Shown: in pieces, positions 15,814 through 24,814 of the stretch
How positions within the stretch are numbered: position 1 is the first letter of the stretch
Layout of the letters: each line of letters starts with the position of its first letter
Assembly (NCBI GenBank): GCA_032000125.1
Contig: DAMALH010000005.1
Location: forward strand, 62,001 to 126,000
Direction: 5' to 3'
From: Dryocola sp032000125
Lineage (GTDB): Bacteria; Pseudomonadota; Gammaproteobacteria; Enterobacterales; Enterobacteriaceae
DNA length: 64,000 bases
The notes under the pieces: model-generated
Databases searched by the model: none
What the model was told of the DNA's origin: nothing
Seen by the model: only the letters and a program-made list of their open reading frames with translations
Position numbers and translations under genes: made by a program

Positions 15814-17187
15814 TTATCGCGCAGCGCGCTGCAAAATAGCCACCGAAGGCTGACGCTGCAGCCAGCGCATGCGAAGCATCATCATAACGGCCGCGGAGGT
15901 CAGGCCGATGATAAAGCCCATCCAGAATCCCGCAGGCCCCATGCGCTCGACCACCAGATCGGTGAGCGCCAGCACATAACCGCTCGGCAATCCCAGCACC
16001 CAGTAGGCAATAAAGGTGATAAAGAAAATTGAGCGCGTGTCTTTATAACCACGCAGCACGCCGCTGCCGATAACCTGCACCGAATCAGAAATCTGGTAGA
16101 CCGCCGCCAGCAACATCAGGTGCGCGGCAAGCGCCACCACCGCCGGGCTATCGTTGTAGAGCAGCGCAATGTGCTCGCGAAGCATAACGGTAAACAAAGC
16201 GGTGCACATCGCCATGCAAACGCCAACGATGATACCGGTGCGGGCGGCGACCTGTGCATCGAGCGTTGAACCCTGTCCCAGACGGAACCCCACGCGGATG
16301 GTCACCGCGGCGGCCACGGACAGAGGGATCACAAACATCAGCGAGCTGAAGTTCAGGGCAATCTGGTGACCGGCCACATCAATGATACCCAGCGGCGAGA
16401 CGAGCAGGGCGACGACGGCAAACAGCGTCACTTCAAAGAACAGCGCCAGCGCAATCGGCAGGCCAAGCTGCACTAATCGCGTCACCACGCTCCAGTCCGG
16501 CGCGTTAAAACCGGCAGGGCTGCGGATATCGCGCATAGAACCTGCTTTGCGAACGTATGAAATCATACTCAGGAACATCACCCAGTACACCGCAGCGGTT
16601 GCCACGCCGCAGCCCACGCCGCCCAGTTCCGGCATGCCGAAATGACCGTAGATGAAAATGTAGTTCACCGGAATATTCACCAGCAGGCCGATAAAGCCCA
16701 TCACCATACCGGGCTTGGTTTTGGCCAGGCCCTCACACTGGTTACGCGCAACCTGGAAGAACAGATAGCCCGGCGCCCCCCACAGCAGCGCGCGCAGGTA
16801 GCCCACGGCTTTCTCGGCCAGCAGCGGGTCGATATTGTGCATGGAACCAATGATATAGCCCGCGTTCCACAGCACGACCATGATCAGCACCGACACCATA
16901 CCCGCAAGCCAGAAACCCTGGCGAATCTGATGGGCGATGCGCTCGCGTCGTCCTGAGCCGTTCAACTGCGCAACCACCGGCGTTAGCGCCAGCAGCAGGC
17001 CGTGTCCAAATAAAATGGCCGGAAGCCAGATGGAGGTGCCGATGGCCACCGCCGCCATATCTGTGGCGCTGTAACCACCGGCCATGACGGTGTCAACAAA
17101 CCCCATGGCGGTTTGGGCGATTTGCGCCAGAATCACGGGTATCGCCAGCGCCAGTAGCTGGCGGGCTTCGATAAAATACTTCTGCAT
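15814..17187 (-). CDS. mdtK: MATE multidrug exporter MdtK
   Basis: Inner-membrane multidrug/sodium antiporter of 457 residues, the same length as E. coli MdtK (NorM type). The first helix carries the cation-binding Asp region (AMGFVDTVMAG), followed by twelve hydrophobic segments in two bundles. The flanking tRNA-Val pair and divergent ribE match the E. coli locus. Substrates in E. coli include fluoroquinolones and cationic dyes. Nothing unusual is seen in the sequence. Confidence 0.95.
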   Translation of the reverse strand: MQKYFIEARQLLALAIPVILAQIAQTAMGFVDTVMAGGYSATDMAAVAIGTSIWLPAILFGHGLLLALTPVVAQLNGSGRRERIAHQIRQGFWLAGMVSVLIMVVLWNAGYIIGSMHNIDPLLAEKAVGYLRALLWGAPGYLFFQVARNQCEGLAKTKPGMVMGFIGLLVNIPVNYIFIYGHFGMPELGGVGCGVATAAVYWVMFLSMISYVRKAGSMRDIRSPAGFNAPDWSVVTRLVQLGLPIALALFFEVTLFAVVALLVSPLGIIDVAGHQIALNFSSLMFVIPLSVAAAVTIRVGFRLGQGSTLDAQVAARTGIIVGVCMAMCTALFTVMLREHIALLYNDSPAVVALAAHLMLLAAVYQISDSVQVIGSGVLRGYKDTRSIFFITFIAYWVLGLPSGYVLALTDLVVERMGPAGFWMGFIIGLTSAAVMMMLRMRWLQRQPSVAILQRAAR

Positions 17188-17434
17188 ACGTACACCTGAT
17201 TATTATTCGTTATAAGCACTACAAAGACGCCGCCATGTATGGCAGCAAGAAGAAATTGCAGGGGAATAAGCCAGACTATTGTAGCGAGAGTTAATTAAAT
17301 CGCCAGCCAAATAATAGCGGGGCCGTGATGATGACTGGCAAGCTTTTTTTCCAACTGTTAAAGTGCCGCACACGGATGCAGTCATGTCCCGGCGGGCATG
17401 CTATTACGCTTATTAAATCGTCAGGAGTTTTAGG

Positions 17435-18076
17435 ATGTTTACAGGTATTGTGCAGGGCACCGCGACCCTGGTCTCCATTGATGAAAAACCCAATTTCCGC
17501 ACCCATGTTATAGAGATGCCGGAGGCTATGCTGCCCGGCCTTGAAACGGGCGCGTCCGTAGCGCACAACGGCTGCTGCCTTACGGTCACGGAAATCAACG
17601 GAAATCGCGTCAGCTTTGATCTTATGAAAGAGACGCTGCGCATCACCAACCTTGGGGAATTAGCCGTCGGTGACAGCGTGAATGTGGAACGCGCCGCGAA
17701 ATTTAATGATGAAATCGGCGGACATTTAATGTCGGGGCATATTATGACCACGGCGGAAGTAGCAAAGATCCTGACCTCAGAAAATAACCGTCAGATCTGG
17801 TTTAAAATCCAGGATAAATCCCTGATGAAATATATTCTGCACAAGGGCTATATCGGCATCGACGGTATTAGCCTGACGGTAGGCGAGGTGACGGCGAGCC
17901 GTTTTTGCGTGTATTTAATTCCGGAAACCTTGCAGCGCACCACCCTTGGCAGCAAAAAGCTCGGGAGCCGCATCAATATCGAAATCGATCCGCAAACCCA
18001 GGCGATAGTAGATACCGTGGAGCGCGTGCTGGCAAGTCGCGAAGCGACCCTTGCCGCCGTTTTGCCGAAGGAATAA
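17435..18076 (+). CDS. ribE: Riboflavin synthase, alpha chain
   Basis: Catalyses the last step of riboflavin synthesis, dismutation of two 6,7-dimethyl-8-ribityllumazine molecules. The protein has 213 residues and starts with the invariant MFTGIVQG. Two homologous lumazine-binding halves follow, with VAHNGCCLTV in the first and GIDGISLTV in the second. AGGAG precedes the ATG. It is divergent from mdtK, as in E. coli (where the gene is also called ribC). No FMN riboswitch is apparent in the 247-base upstream gap. Confidence 0.96.
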   Translation: MFTGIVQGTATLVSIDEKPNFRTHVIEMPEAMLPGLETGASVAHNGCCLTVTEINGNRVSFDLMKETLRITNLGELAVGDSVNVERAAKFNDEIGGHLMSGHIMTTAEVAKILTSENNRQIWFKIQDKSLMKYILHKGYIGIDGISLTVGEVTASRFCVYLIPETLQRTTLGSKKLGSRINIEIDPQTQAIVDTVERVLASREATLAAVLPKE

Positions 18077-18080
18077 CGAA

Positions 18081-18109
18081 AGGGTGGATGGCGAGCGCTT
18101 ATCCACCCT
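18081..18109. terminator. Hairpin between ribE and the convergent LacI gene
   Basis: AGGGTGGAT and ATCCACCCT form a nine-base-pair stem. No T run follows, so it may be a weak bidirectional terminator. Confidence 0.45.
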
Positions 18110-18114
18110 ATGCA

Positions 18115-19038
18115 TCAGGCAATCAATAAACTGCCACGCACTAAATCGCTGTTATGGGGTTCGCCTAACAGCAGTTCCACCGCGCGTCGGGCAATGTTTT
18201 CCAGCGGGTATTCAATGGCTGGAATGGTACTGGCGCCCGGCAAGCGAGTCGATCCGTCCAGGCTGAACACCATTACCTTTTCCGGCACCGATAGCTGGTA
18301 CTGATTAAGCATCATCACCGCCTCCTGCGCCTGGCTGTCGTCGGTAACCAGCAGGGCGGTAAACTTCACGCCGCTGTTAATCAGCTTCTGCAGCGCAATG
18401 CGCAGCGATGGCTCGTTCTCAACGACCAGTTGACGATTAAAGGGCACGACATAATTGTGTAACGCCTGGCGGTAACCATCCATCGTCAGCGTAGCTGCCT
18501 CACCGCCCGGGAAATTAACCAGCGCGATATTCCTGCGCTGCTGCGAGCACAGATAATGCACGGCGGTTTCTGCGGCAAAGACGCGATCGCACTGCACGCT
18601 GTTTACGCTCGCCGGGTTCAGGCAGTCAATCAGCACAATTTCCTCAGGCAGCTCTGGCAACGGGAAGCGCGCACCAACCACGACAAGCGCGTCGCACATG
18701 CCGTTGGATAGCTCCTGCACGGCGTGCATAAGGCTTTTATCATCGTTAGCAAAGCGCAGCAGCAAATGCTTACGGTGCCGGCTGAGCTGCTTTTCCAGCG
18801 CCTGCAGGTAACCGGTGGACTGCTGAATATGCTCGGTGGCGCAGATTACCCCGATACAGTTTGTCGACTGGCTGCTGAGCGACTGGGCAATGGCGTTGGG
18901 CTTGTAGTTAAGAATTTCGGCGGCGCGCAGAACGGCCAGGCGACTTTCTTCCCTGACGCCGCGGCTACCGCTCAGCACCCGGGATACGGTGGCTTTAGAG
19001 ACCTGCGCAAGACGCGCAACATCATTGATATTCGACAT
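18115..19038 (-). CDS. LacI-family regulator of the beta-glucoside operon (AscG-like)
   Basis: Regulator of 307 residues. The helix-turn-helix NDVARLAQVSKATVSRVLSG is very similar to that of E. coli AscG, with the hinge YKPNAIAQSLSSQST and an effector domain behind it. It is the last gene of an operon with a PTS permease and a 6-phospho-beta-glucosidase, starting 51 bases after the glucosidase. The operon promoter carries ATGGAAACCGGTTTCCAT, an AscG-type operator, and a similar site lies before a second GH1 gene 38 kb away. It is probably a repressor relieved by a phospho-beta-glucoside or glucoside. Confidence 0.82.
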   Translation of the reverse strand: MSNINDVARLAQVSKATVSRVLSGSRGVREESRLAVLRAAEILNYKPNAIAQSLSSQSTNCIGVICATEHIQQSTGYLQALEKQLSRHRKHLLLRFANDDKSLMHAVQELSNGMCDALVVVGARFPLPELPEEIVLIDCLNPASVNSVQCDRVFAAETAVHYLCSQQRRNIALVNFPGGEAATLTMDGYRQALHNYVVPFNRQLVVENEPSLRIALQKLINSGVKFTALLVTDDSQAQEAVMMLNQYQLSVPEKVMVFSLDGSTRLPGASTIPAIEYPLENIARRAVELLLGEPHNSDLVRGSLLIA

Positions 19039-19089
19039 GGTGATTTCCTGTACTACGCAATGCGGGCCGTAATGGCCCGCATGATTTTC

Positions 19090-20481
19090 TTAACGCCGGT
19101 CATCAAAACCGTTTTTTGCTGCCGTCTCACGGAACCATTCGCCGCTTTTCTTGATGGTACGTTTTTGCGTGGCTAAATCCAGCGAAACGAAACCATAGCG
19201 GTTTTTATAGGCGTTACACCAGGACCAGTTATCGATAAACGTCCACATATGGTAGCCAAGGCAGTTGCTGCCTTCGCTGATACCTTTATGCAGCCATTTC
19301 AAATGGTCGCTGACGAAATCGATACGATAATCGTCCTGGATTTGCCCGTTCTCATCGAACCGCTGTTCATTTTCTACGCCCATGCCGTTCTCAGAAATAT
19401 AACACCGTGGGTTGTTATAGTTCTCGCGCAGGTTGGTGAGGATATCGTAAATACCCTGTTCGTAAATTTCCCAGCCGCGGTACGGGTTCATTTTCCGCCC
19501 CGGCATTTCGTAGGCCTCAAAGAACCACTCCGGCATAAACGGGCTGTCCGGGTTCACCTGCGAGTCGCGACATTTGATCCGACGCGGTTGATAGTAATTG
19601 ATGCCGAGTAAATCCACCACGCCTGATGCGAGCAGGGCTTTATCTTCTGGCTGGCATGCGGGCAACTGGCCGTGCTCTTCCAGCAGCGCCACCAGCTCCT
19701 GCGGATATTCGCCGCGTAACGCCGGGTCAAGGAAGCTGCGGTTAAACATCAGGTCTGCAATATTTGCCGCTTTTACGTCGGCGGGATTTTGCGAACGAGG
19801 ATAGGAGGGGGTGAGGTTAAGGATAATCCCGATTTCGCCGCCATCGTTACGTTCGTGGTAAGCCTTCACCGCCAGCGAGTGCGCAAGCATGGTGTGATAG
19901 GCCACGGTAGCCGCACGCCTGAAATCCACCACGTTCGGATGGTGGAAATCGTACAGATAGCCGCCTTCTACCGGCACCACCGGCTCGTTGAAGGTAAACC
20001 AGTGCTTCACTCGGTCGCCAAAAAGCGCAAAGCAGGTTTTGGCGTATTCTCCAAAAGCAGTGACAACGTCACGGCTCTCCCAGCCGCCAGCCTCCTGCAA
20101 AACCATTGGCATATCGAAGTGGAACAGGTTGATAAAAGGGGTAATTCCCTGAGCGTGCAGCTCGTCAAACACCTGATTGTAGAAGTTTACCGCTTCCTGA
20201 TTGACCTCACCGCGGCCCTGTGGAAGCAAGCGCGCCCAGGAAATAGAAGTGCGGAAGGTGTTGTGGTTTAGCTCCTTGAGTAACGCGATGTCCTGCTTCC
20301 AGTTCTGATAAAAGGTGGAGGTATGCTGCGGGCCGACGCCATGATGGAAACGCGTTGGCTGCTCTTCAAACCACCTGTCCCAGATGGTGGCGGATTTGCC
20401 AAAAGCCAGCGTTTCACCTTCGGTTTGCGGTGCGGAACTGGCGCTGCCCCACCAGAAATTATCAGGGAATGCGTATTTCAT
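19090..20481 (-). CDS. GH1 6-phospho-beta-glucosidase
   Basis: Cytoplasmic GH1 enzyme of 463 residues. The acid/base Glu is in TFNEP and the nucleophile Glu in ISENGMG. In the aglycone/phosphate region the sequence is WSWCNAYKNRYGF. The Ser that replaces the Glu of plain beta-glucosidases favours a phosphorylated substrate. The canonical S-x6-K-x-Y phosphate signature is shifted, however, with Asn where Lys is expected and Lys one place earlier. The PTS permease gene is immediately upstream, which supports hydrolysis of an imported 6-phospho-beta-glucoside. Confidence 0.87.
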   Translation of the reverse strand: MKYAFPDNFWWGSASSAPQTEGETLAFGKSATIWDRWFEEQPTRFHHGVGPQHTSTFYQNWKQDIALLKELNHNTFRTSISWARLLPQGRGEVNQEAVNFYNQVFDELHAQGITPFINLFHFDMPMVLQEAGGWESRDVVTAFGEYAKTCFALFGDRVKHWFTFNEPVVPVEGGYLYDFHHPNVVDFRRAATVAYHTMLAHSLAVKAYHERNDGGEIGIILNLTPSYPRSQNPADVKAANIADLMFNRSFLDPALRGEYPQELVALLEEHGQLPACQPEDKALLASGVVDLLGINYYQPRRIKCRDSQVNPDSPFMPEWFFEAYEMPGRKMNPYRGWEIYEQGIYDILTNLRENYNNPRCYISENGMGVENEQRFDENGQIQDDYRIDFVSDHLKWLHKGISEGSNCLGYHMWTFIDNWSWCNAYKNRYGFVSLDLATQKRTIKKSGEWFRETAAKNGFDDRR

Positions 20482-20529
20482 TCTATTTCCTTGGTTGACG
20501 TGCCCGCCATGCAGGCAGGCAATAAATAT

Positions 20530-21849
20530 TCAATTTACGGTAACCGGATTTTCGTTTTCCCGGGCGCTGCTCGCTTCGTCCTGTTTTAGCAAGGTGCGCT
20601 CGTAAGCTTTCAGGAAGGGGTAATACATCACAGCCGACATCACCATACAAATCACGCACATGATGACGGGACTTACCGCCCAGTTTGCGGCCCAGGAAGC
20701 GCCGACGGGGGCAGGCGTGGTCCACGGCGTCAGCGACACCACCTGCGCAATCCAGCCGAGCTTAGTGGCAATATAAGCAAGCGTTGCGTTAATCATCGGC
20801 ACAAGCGTGAACGGCAGGAAAAACACCGGATTCATGATAATCGGCGTACCGAACAGAATAGGTTCGTTGATGTTAAAGAAGCTCGGCACCACGCCCATTT
20901 TGCCAATGGTGCGTAAATGTACGGCCCGGCTGCGCAGCAGCAGGAAGGCCAGCGGCAGAGTGGAGCCCACGCCGCCAATCAGCAGATAGTGATCCCAGAA
21001 GCCCTGCAGATAAATATGCGGCAGCGCAGCGCCCGCGGCAAGTGCGGTCTGGTTGGCGGAAAGGTTCGCCATCCAGAAGGGGTTCATGATGCCGGTTACG
21101 ATGAGCGCCCCGTGAATGCCGGCAAACCATAAGATCTGGCAGATAAAGACGGAGATGAGGATGGCCGGCAACGAATCCGATGCGGAAACCAGCGGCGCCA
21201 GCAGGTGCATAATTGCCTCCGGCAGAATCATCCCCGTCGTGGACTCAATCAGCAGGTTAAGCGGGTGGAGCGTCAGCACGATGACCACCACCGGGATCAG
21301 GATTTCAAAAGAGCGGGCAACGCCGGTAGGCACTTCTTTAGGCAGGCGAATGGTTATATTGCGGCGTTTCAGGAACGCGTACATTTCGCTGGCGTAAATC
21401 GCCGTAATCAGCGCGGTGAAAATGCCCTGGCCGGAGAAATACTGGGTAGAGATTTGCCCGTCTTTATAAGGGGCGGCCACCAGCAAAAACGCCATAAAGG
21501 CCAGCAGGCCGGTCATAATAGGATCGAGTTTGTAATGCTTGCCGAGGCTTGCGCCGATGCCGACAGAGATAAAGAACGTCATCACGCCCATGCTGAGGTT
21601 AAACGGCAGCATTAACTGTTCACGGTATTTCAGCGAAAAGGTGAGCCACGCGCGGGCAAAGCCCCAGGTGCTGTCCGGTGAAAACGGCGGGAAAATAAAA
21701 ACGAGCATGAAAGAACCGATAATCATAAACGGCAGGGCGGCGATAAACCCGTCACGGATGGCGATAACGTGGCGCTGAGAACCCATGATGCCCGCTACTG
21801 GCGTTACTTTTTGCTCAATCACATTGACCATTTTTTGGTATATGCTCAT
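20530..21849 (-). CDS. PTS EIIC component, lactose/cellobiose family
   Basis: Membrane transport domain of a sugar phosphotransferase system, 439 residues, similar to CelB/ChbC permeases (PVAGIMGSQRHVIAIRDGF near the N-terminus, GVGSTLPL and FNINEPILFGTPI later). The ATG at 21849, preceded by AAGGAT, fits the family start; a longer frame would cross the operator. No EIIA or EIIB domain is fused or encoded nearby, so it must borrow these from another PTS. It is first in the operon with the GH1 enzyme and the LacI regulator. Confidence 0.87.
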   Translation of the reverse strand: MSIYQKMVNVIEQKVTPVAGIMGSQRHVIAIRDGFIAALPFMIIGSFMLVFIFPPFSPDSTWGFARAWLTFSLKYREQLMLPFNLSMGVMTFFISVGIGASLGKHYKLDPIMTGLLAFMAFLLVAAPYKDGQISTQYFSGQGIFTALITAIYASEMYAFLKRRNITIRLPKEVPTGVARSFEILIPVVVIVLTLHPLNLLIESTTGMILPEAIMHLLAPLVSASDSLPAILISVFICQILWFAGIHGALIVTGIMNPFWMANLSANQTALAAGAALPHIYLQGFWDHYLLIGGVGSTLPLAFLLLRSRAVHLRTIGKMGVVPSFFNINEPILFGTPIIMNPVFFLPFTLVPMINATLAYIATKLGWIAQVVSLTPWTTPAPVGASWAANWAVSPVIMCVICMVMSAVMYYPFLKAYERTLLKQDEASSARENENPVTVN

Positions 21850-21898
21850 GGCGATATCCTTGCTGTTGTCCCGAAAAGTAAGCCAATTGTGAAACATC

Positions 21899-21916
21899 AT
21901 GGAAACCGGTTTCCAT
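21899..21916. promoter_or_regulatory. AscG-type operator of the beta-glucoside PTS operon
   Basis: Perfect 18-bp palindrome ATGGAAACCGGTTTCCAT, 49 bases before the EIIC start. The core GAAACCGGTTTC matches operators reported for E. coli AscG and recurs at 60406-60417. Confidence 0.78.
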
Positions 21917-22054
21917 CGGTAAAATGCATAACTGTTAGCGGGATCAACATCGCGGCGGGAAGTCGGTCTGAAATGTGAAGAGGATCACTTTTTATGCGAC
22001 GGAGGCGACAAACAACGGGGCAGAGTAACCCCGGTCAATGCCGGGGTAACAGAG

Positions 22055-23203
22055 TCAGTGTGGAACGCGCAGGCCGTTTTCAACGCCGCGGCTAAAAACC
22101 ACCTGCCAGAGCTGAATATCACGCGCGCGAAACGCTCCGGCACAGGCGTTGAGGTAATAACTGAACATGCGTTTGAACCGTTCAGAATAGTTATCGGCAA
22201 TCTCCGGCCAGCAGGCGAGAAAGCGTTCGTGCCAGGCCATCAGGGTTTTGTCGTAATCGGCACCAAAATTGTGCCAGTCCTCCATTACGAAATGGCTCTC
22301 GCTGGCGTCGGCGATCTGCCGAATGGACGGCAGGCAGCCGTTGGGGAAGATGTATTTATCTATCCACGGGTCCACGTTGTTGTCGGTTTTATTCGAGCCG
22401 ATAGAGTGCAGAAGGAAAATACCGTCGGGCTTCAGGTTGCGGTCGGCTACTTCAAAATAGGTGGCGTAGTTTTTGGGGCCGACGTGTTCAAACATGCCAA
22501 CCGAAGCGATGCGGTCAAACTGCATATCTAAATCGCGGTAATCCTGCAGCAGGATGGTAACGTCAAGCCCGGTGCAGCGTTGCTGGGCCATTTTCTGCTG
22601 CTCGGCAGAAATAGTGACGCCGTGTACGGATACGCCATAATTACGCGCGGCATAGGCAGCAAGCCCGCCCCAGCCGCAGCCGATATCAAGCAGGGTCATG
22701 CCCGGCTGCATATGCAGCTTATCGCAGATCATTTTCAGTTTTGCGTTCTGGGCTTCGCTAAGGGTGGTGGCGTCTTTCCAGTAGCCGCACGAATACTGCA
22801 TATGCTCGTCAAGCATGCGGCTGAACAGATCGTTACCCAGATCGTAATGCTCTTTGCCAACAATCCAGGCGCGCTTTTTACTTTGCAGATTAACGAGCCG
22901 GGCGGCGGCGATACGGAGTGTGTCTTTTAAATGATGCGGGAGCTGCTTTTCCAGTCCGGCACGAATAACGTTGTTGAAAAAAATATCCAGACGTTCGCAT
23001 TCCCACCACCCGTCCATAAAGCTCTCGCCAAGACCCAGCGAGCCTTCCTGCAGAACGCGTTTAAAAAAATCGGGGTGTTTAACCTGAATATCAAAAGGGT
23101 GGGGGCCATTTACGGTAATTCCCGCCCGGTTGAGCATTTCGTTCGCGATACGATACCACTCATTGTCTCGTATGCTGACTTCTTCTATACACGATGAACT
23201 CAT
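22055..23203 (-). CDS. cfa: Cyclopropane-fatty-acid synthase
   Basis: Transfers a methylene group from S-adenosylmethionine to cis double bonds of membrane phospholipids. The 382-residue protein matches E. coli Cfa throughout. The SAM motif is LLDIGCGWGG, and the C-terminal ends in VVFSRGVENGLR. The ATG at 23203 follows GGAGAA and gives the E. coli start MSSSCIEEVS. Upstream lie a TTGAAT/TATACT promoter and a 5' leader of about 210 nt, similar to the long cfa leader of E. coli that small RNAs act on. A SlyA-type site sits above that promoter. Confidence 0.96.
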   Translation of the reverse strand: MSSSCIEEVSIRDNEWYRIANEMLNRAGITVNGPHPFDIQVKHPDFFKRVLQEGSLGLGESFMDGWWECERLDIFFNNVIRAGLEKQLPHHLKDTLRIAAARLVNLQSKKRAWIVGKEHYDLGNDLFSRMLDEHMQYSCGYWKDATTLSEAQNAKLKMICDKLHMQPGMTLLDIGCGWGGLAAYAARNYGVSVHGVTISAEQQKMAQQRCTGLDVTILLQDYRDLDMQFDRIASVGMFEHVGPKNYATYFEVADRNLKPDGIFLLHSIGSNKTDNNVDPWIDKYIFPNGCLPSIRQIADASESHFVMEDWHNFGADYDKTLMAWHERFLACWPEIADNYSERFKRMFSYYLNACAGAFRARDIQLWQVVFSRGVENGLRVPH

Positions 23204-23350
23204 AGCTTCTCCATCACAGAGTGACCAGAACCTTAGAACAGCGTAGACGCTATTTTGCGGTATGTGAGAAATCACACGGAAAATTCCGTATGCCTGATAT
23301 TCGACGCAGAACAGAGGAAAAGGCTGGCGCCCGCAAAAATGACGATCCAG

Positions 23351-23376
23351 AAAAAAATGGGAGCACAGAGGCTCCC
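23351..23376 (-). terminator. Intrinsic terminator between punC and cfa, inside the cfa leader
   Basis: GGGAGC and GCTCCC form a six-base-pair stem with a CTCTGT loop, then A and seven T on the minus strand. It follows punC by about 120 bases and also lies at about +37 to +62 of the predicted long cfa transcript. Confidence 0.75.
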
Positions 23377-23418
23377 GGTAACGCATTCATTATAGTGGTA
23401 ATCATCGAGCCGCCGTTG

Positions 23419-23447
23419 AGTATAAGCCGGTGAATCAGATGATTCAA
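23419..23447 (-). promoter_or_regulatory. Distal cfa promoter
   Basis: TTGAAT (23447-23442), a 17-base spacer and TATACT (23424-23419) on the minus strand. The start of transcription would be near 23412, giving a leader of about 210 nt, as known for the distal promoter of E. coli cfa. Confidence 0.65.
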
Positions 23448-23456
23448 CGCTTTATT

Positions 23457-23472
23457 GTTAGCAAGCTAATTA
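23457..23472. promoter_or_regulatory. SlyA-type binding site upstream of the cfa promoter
   Basis: GTTAGCAAGCTAATTA contains the perfect palindrome TTAGCAAGCTAA, the published SlyA consensus. The same 16 bases occur in the slyA promoter at 43223-43238. Here it is centred about 52 bases before the predicted cfa transcription start. Confidence 0.72.
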
Positions 23473-23497
23473 CGTTTTTTTTACATTATCGCCTGGG

Positions 23498-24700
23498 TTA
23501 CTGAGCCGACGAAGAGGAGGTTTGACCCGTCTGCCAGCTCGGTGCGCGGCCGCGGCGCTGAAGCAGATAGCCCAGCATTGCCAGTACAACGGTGGCTAGC
23601 ATCACGCTGGTGGTAGTGAGCAGCGGCGTGGCCACAAGCCAGGAAACCAGCAGGCTTGCGCAGAAACACAGCCCAAGCTGCAGGGTATTTTGCAGCGCAG
23701 CGGCTTTACCGGTTGCCTGCGGGAAGGGCAGCAGAGCTGCGGCAACCACAATCGGGTAAATCGCGCCGTTTGCCATCGCCATCACGCAGAACGGAATAAG
23801 CAGCAGCGTCAGGTTTGCATGTCCGCTAACCGCAACAGCCCAGGTGCCGAAAATGCTAAGCGTATAGAGCATGAGCAGCCACGGCAGCATCTGTTTACCC
23901 TGCCATTTTTGCAGCGCGCTGCGGCAGCCATAGCCGCCAATCAGAAAGGCGATGGTTTGCGGCATATAGCTCAGGCCAATGGCGGCCGGGCTGTAGCCCA
24001 TTGCATTGAGAATAAACGGCGAACCGGTAAGCCAGGCGAAAAAGCTCGCCGAGCAGGCTGCGTAAATCAGCACGTTGCCGCTATATACGCGTGAGCATAG
24101 CAGAGACAGGAAGCTTACCCGGTTATCGTCGGTGTGCAGGTGGTGCTGGGTTCGCGGTTTCAGACGTAGCGTTGGCACCATCAGCAGCAGGGTGATGATA
24201 AAAAGCGTGACGAAAATAGCCTGCCAGTCGAAATGGATAAGGATCCAGCTACCCAGCAGCGGAGCCAGCGCCGGAGAAAGGCCAACCAGCGGCATAATAG
24301 TTGCAAAGATACGATTTGCCCGGCTTGTAGGGTAGTAATCCGTCACCAGCGCCTGCCAGCTTACCGCCGCAGAACACACGCCAACCGCCTGAATAAAACG
24401 CAGCACAAGCAGCGCCGTCGCGCTTTCAACCCACAGCATACCGATACAGCCTGCCGCGAAAATGCTTAACCCGGCCAACAGCACGGGTTTGCGCCCGAAG
24501 CGATCGGACATCGGCCCCCACATTAACTGTGCAAAGGCGAAGCCTGCCAGAAACAGACTGAGGCTTGCGCTAATGGCGGAGGCCTCGGTATTTAAATCCT
24601 GTTGAATAGCGGCAAAGGCCGGCAGATACATATCGGTGGCCAGAAAGCCCAGCACGCTCAGGCTGGCAAGCCAGATAAGAAATCCTTTTGAAGGTTGCAT
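23498..24700 (-). CDS. punC: MFS purine-nucleoside exporter/transporter PunC (YdhC)
   Basis: Inner-membrane major-facilitator transporter of 400 residues, DHA1 type, with twelve hydrophobic segments (SVLGFLATDMYLPAFAAI in helix 1, MSDRFGRKPVLLAG as the family loop motif). E. coli YdhC has been named PunC for its link to purine nucleosides. The ATG at 24700 gives the known N-terminus. A longer frame would run into the divergent punR promoter. It is divergent from its likely activator gene punR, as in E. coli. Confidence 0.9.
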   Translation of the reverse strand: MQPSKGFLIWLASLSVLGFLATDMYLPAFAAIQQDLNTEASAISASLSLFLAGFAFAQLMWGPMSDRFGRKPVLLAGLSIFAAGCIGMLWVESATALLVLRFIQAVGVCSAAVSWQALVTDYYPTSRANRIFATIMPLVGLSPALAPLLGSWILIHFDWQAIFVTLFIITLLLMVPTLRLKPRTQHHLHTDDNRVSFLSLLCSRVYSGNVLIYAACSASFFAWLTGSPFILNAMGYSPAAIGLSYMPQTIAFLIGGYGCRSALQKWQGKQMLPWLLMLYTLSIFGTWAVAVSGHANLTLLLIPFCVMAMANGAIYPIVVAAALLPFPQATGKAAALQNTLQLGLCFCASLLVSWLVATPLLTTTSVMLATVVLAMLGYLLQRRGRAPSWQTGQTSSSSAQ

Positions 24701-24814
24701 AGTTATCTCTTGAAGTGGTTGCAGGTTTACAGCGGCGAGAGTGTACGGAGTGCAAAGTGGCTTGTGAAACGCTAATATTTGTAGATTGCATTCAAAATTT
24801 TTGCAGGCAGAAAT

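Noticed and set aside
17188..17434. FMN riboswitch before ribE
   Set aside because: I could not find the conserved RFN core (for example AGGGATG-type and GCC...GGT elements). In E. coli the riboswitch precedes ribB, not ribE.
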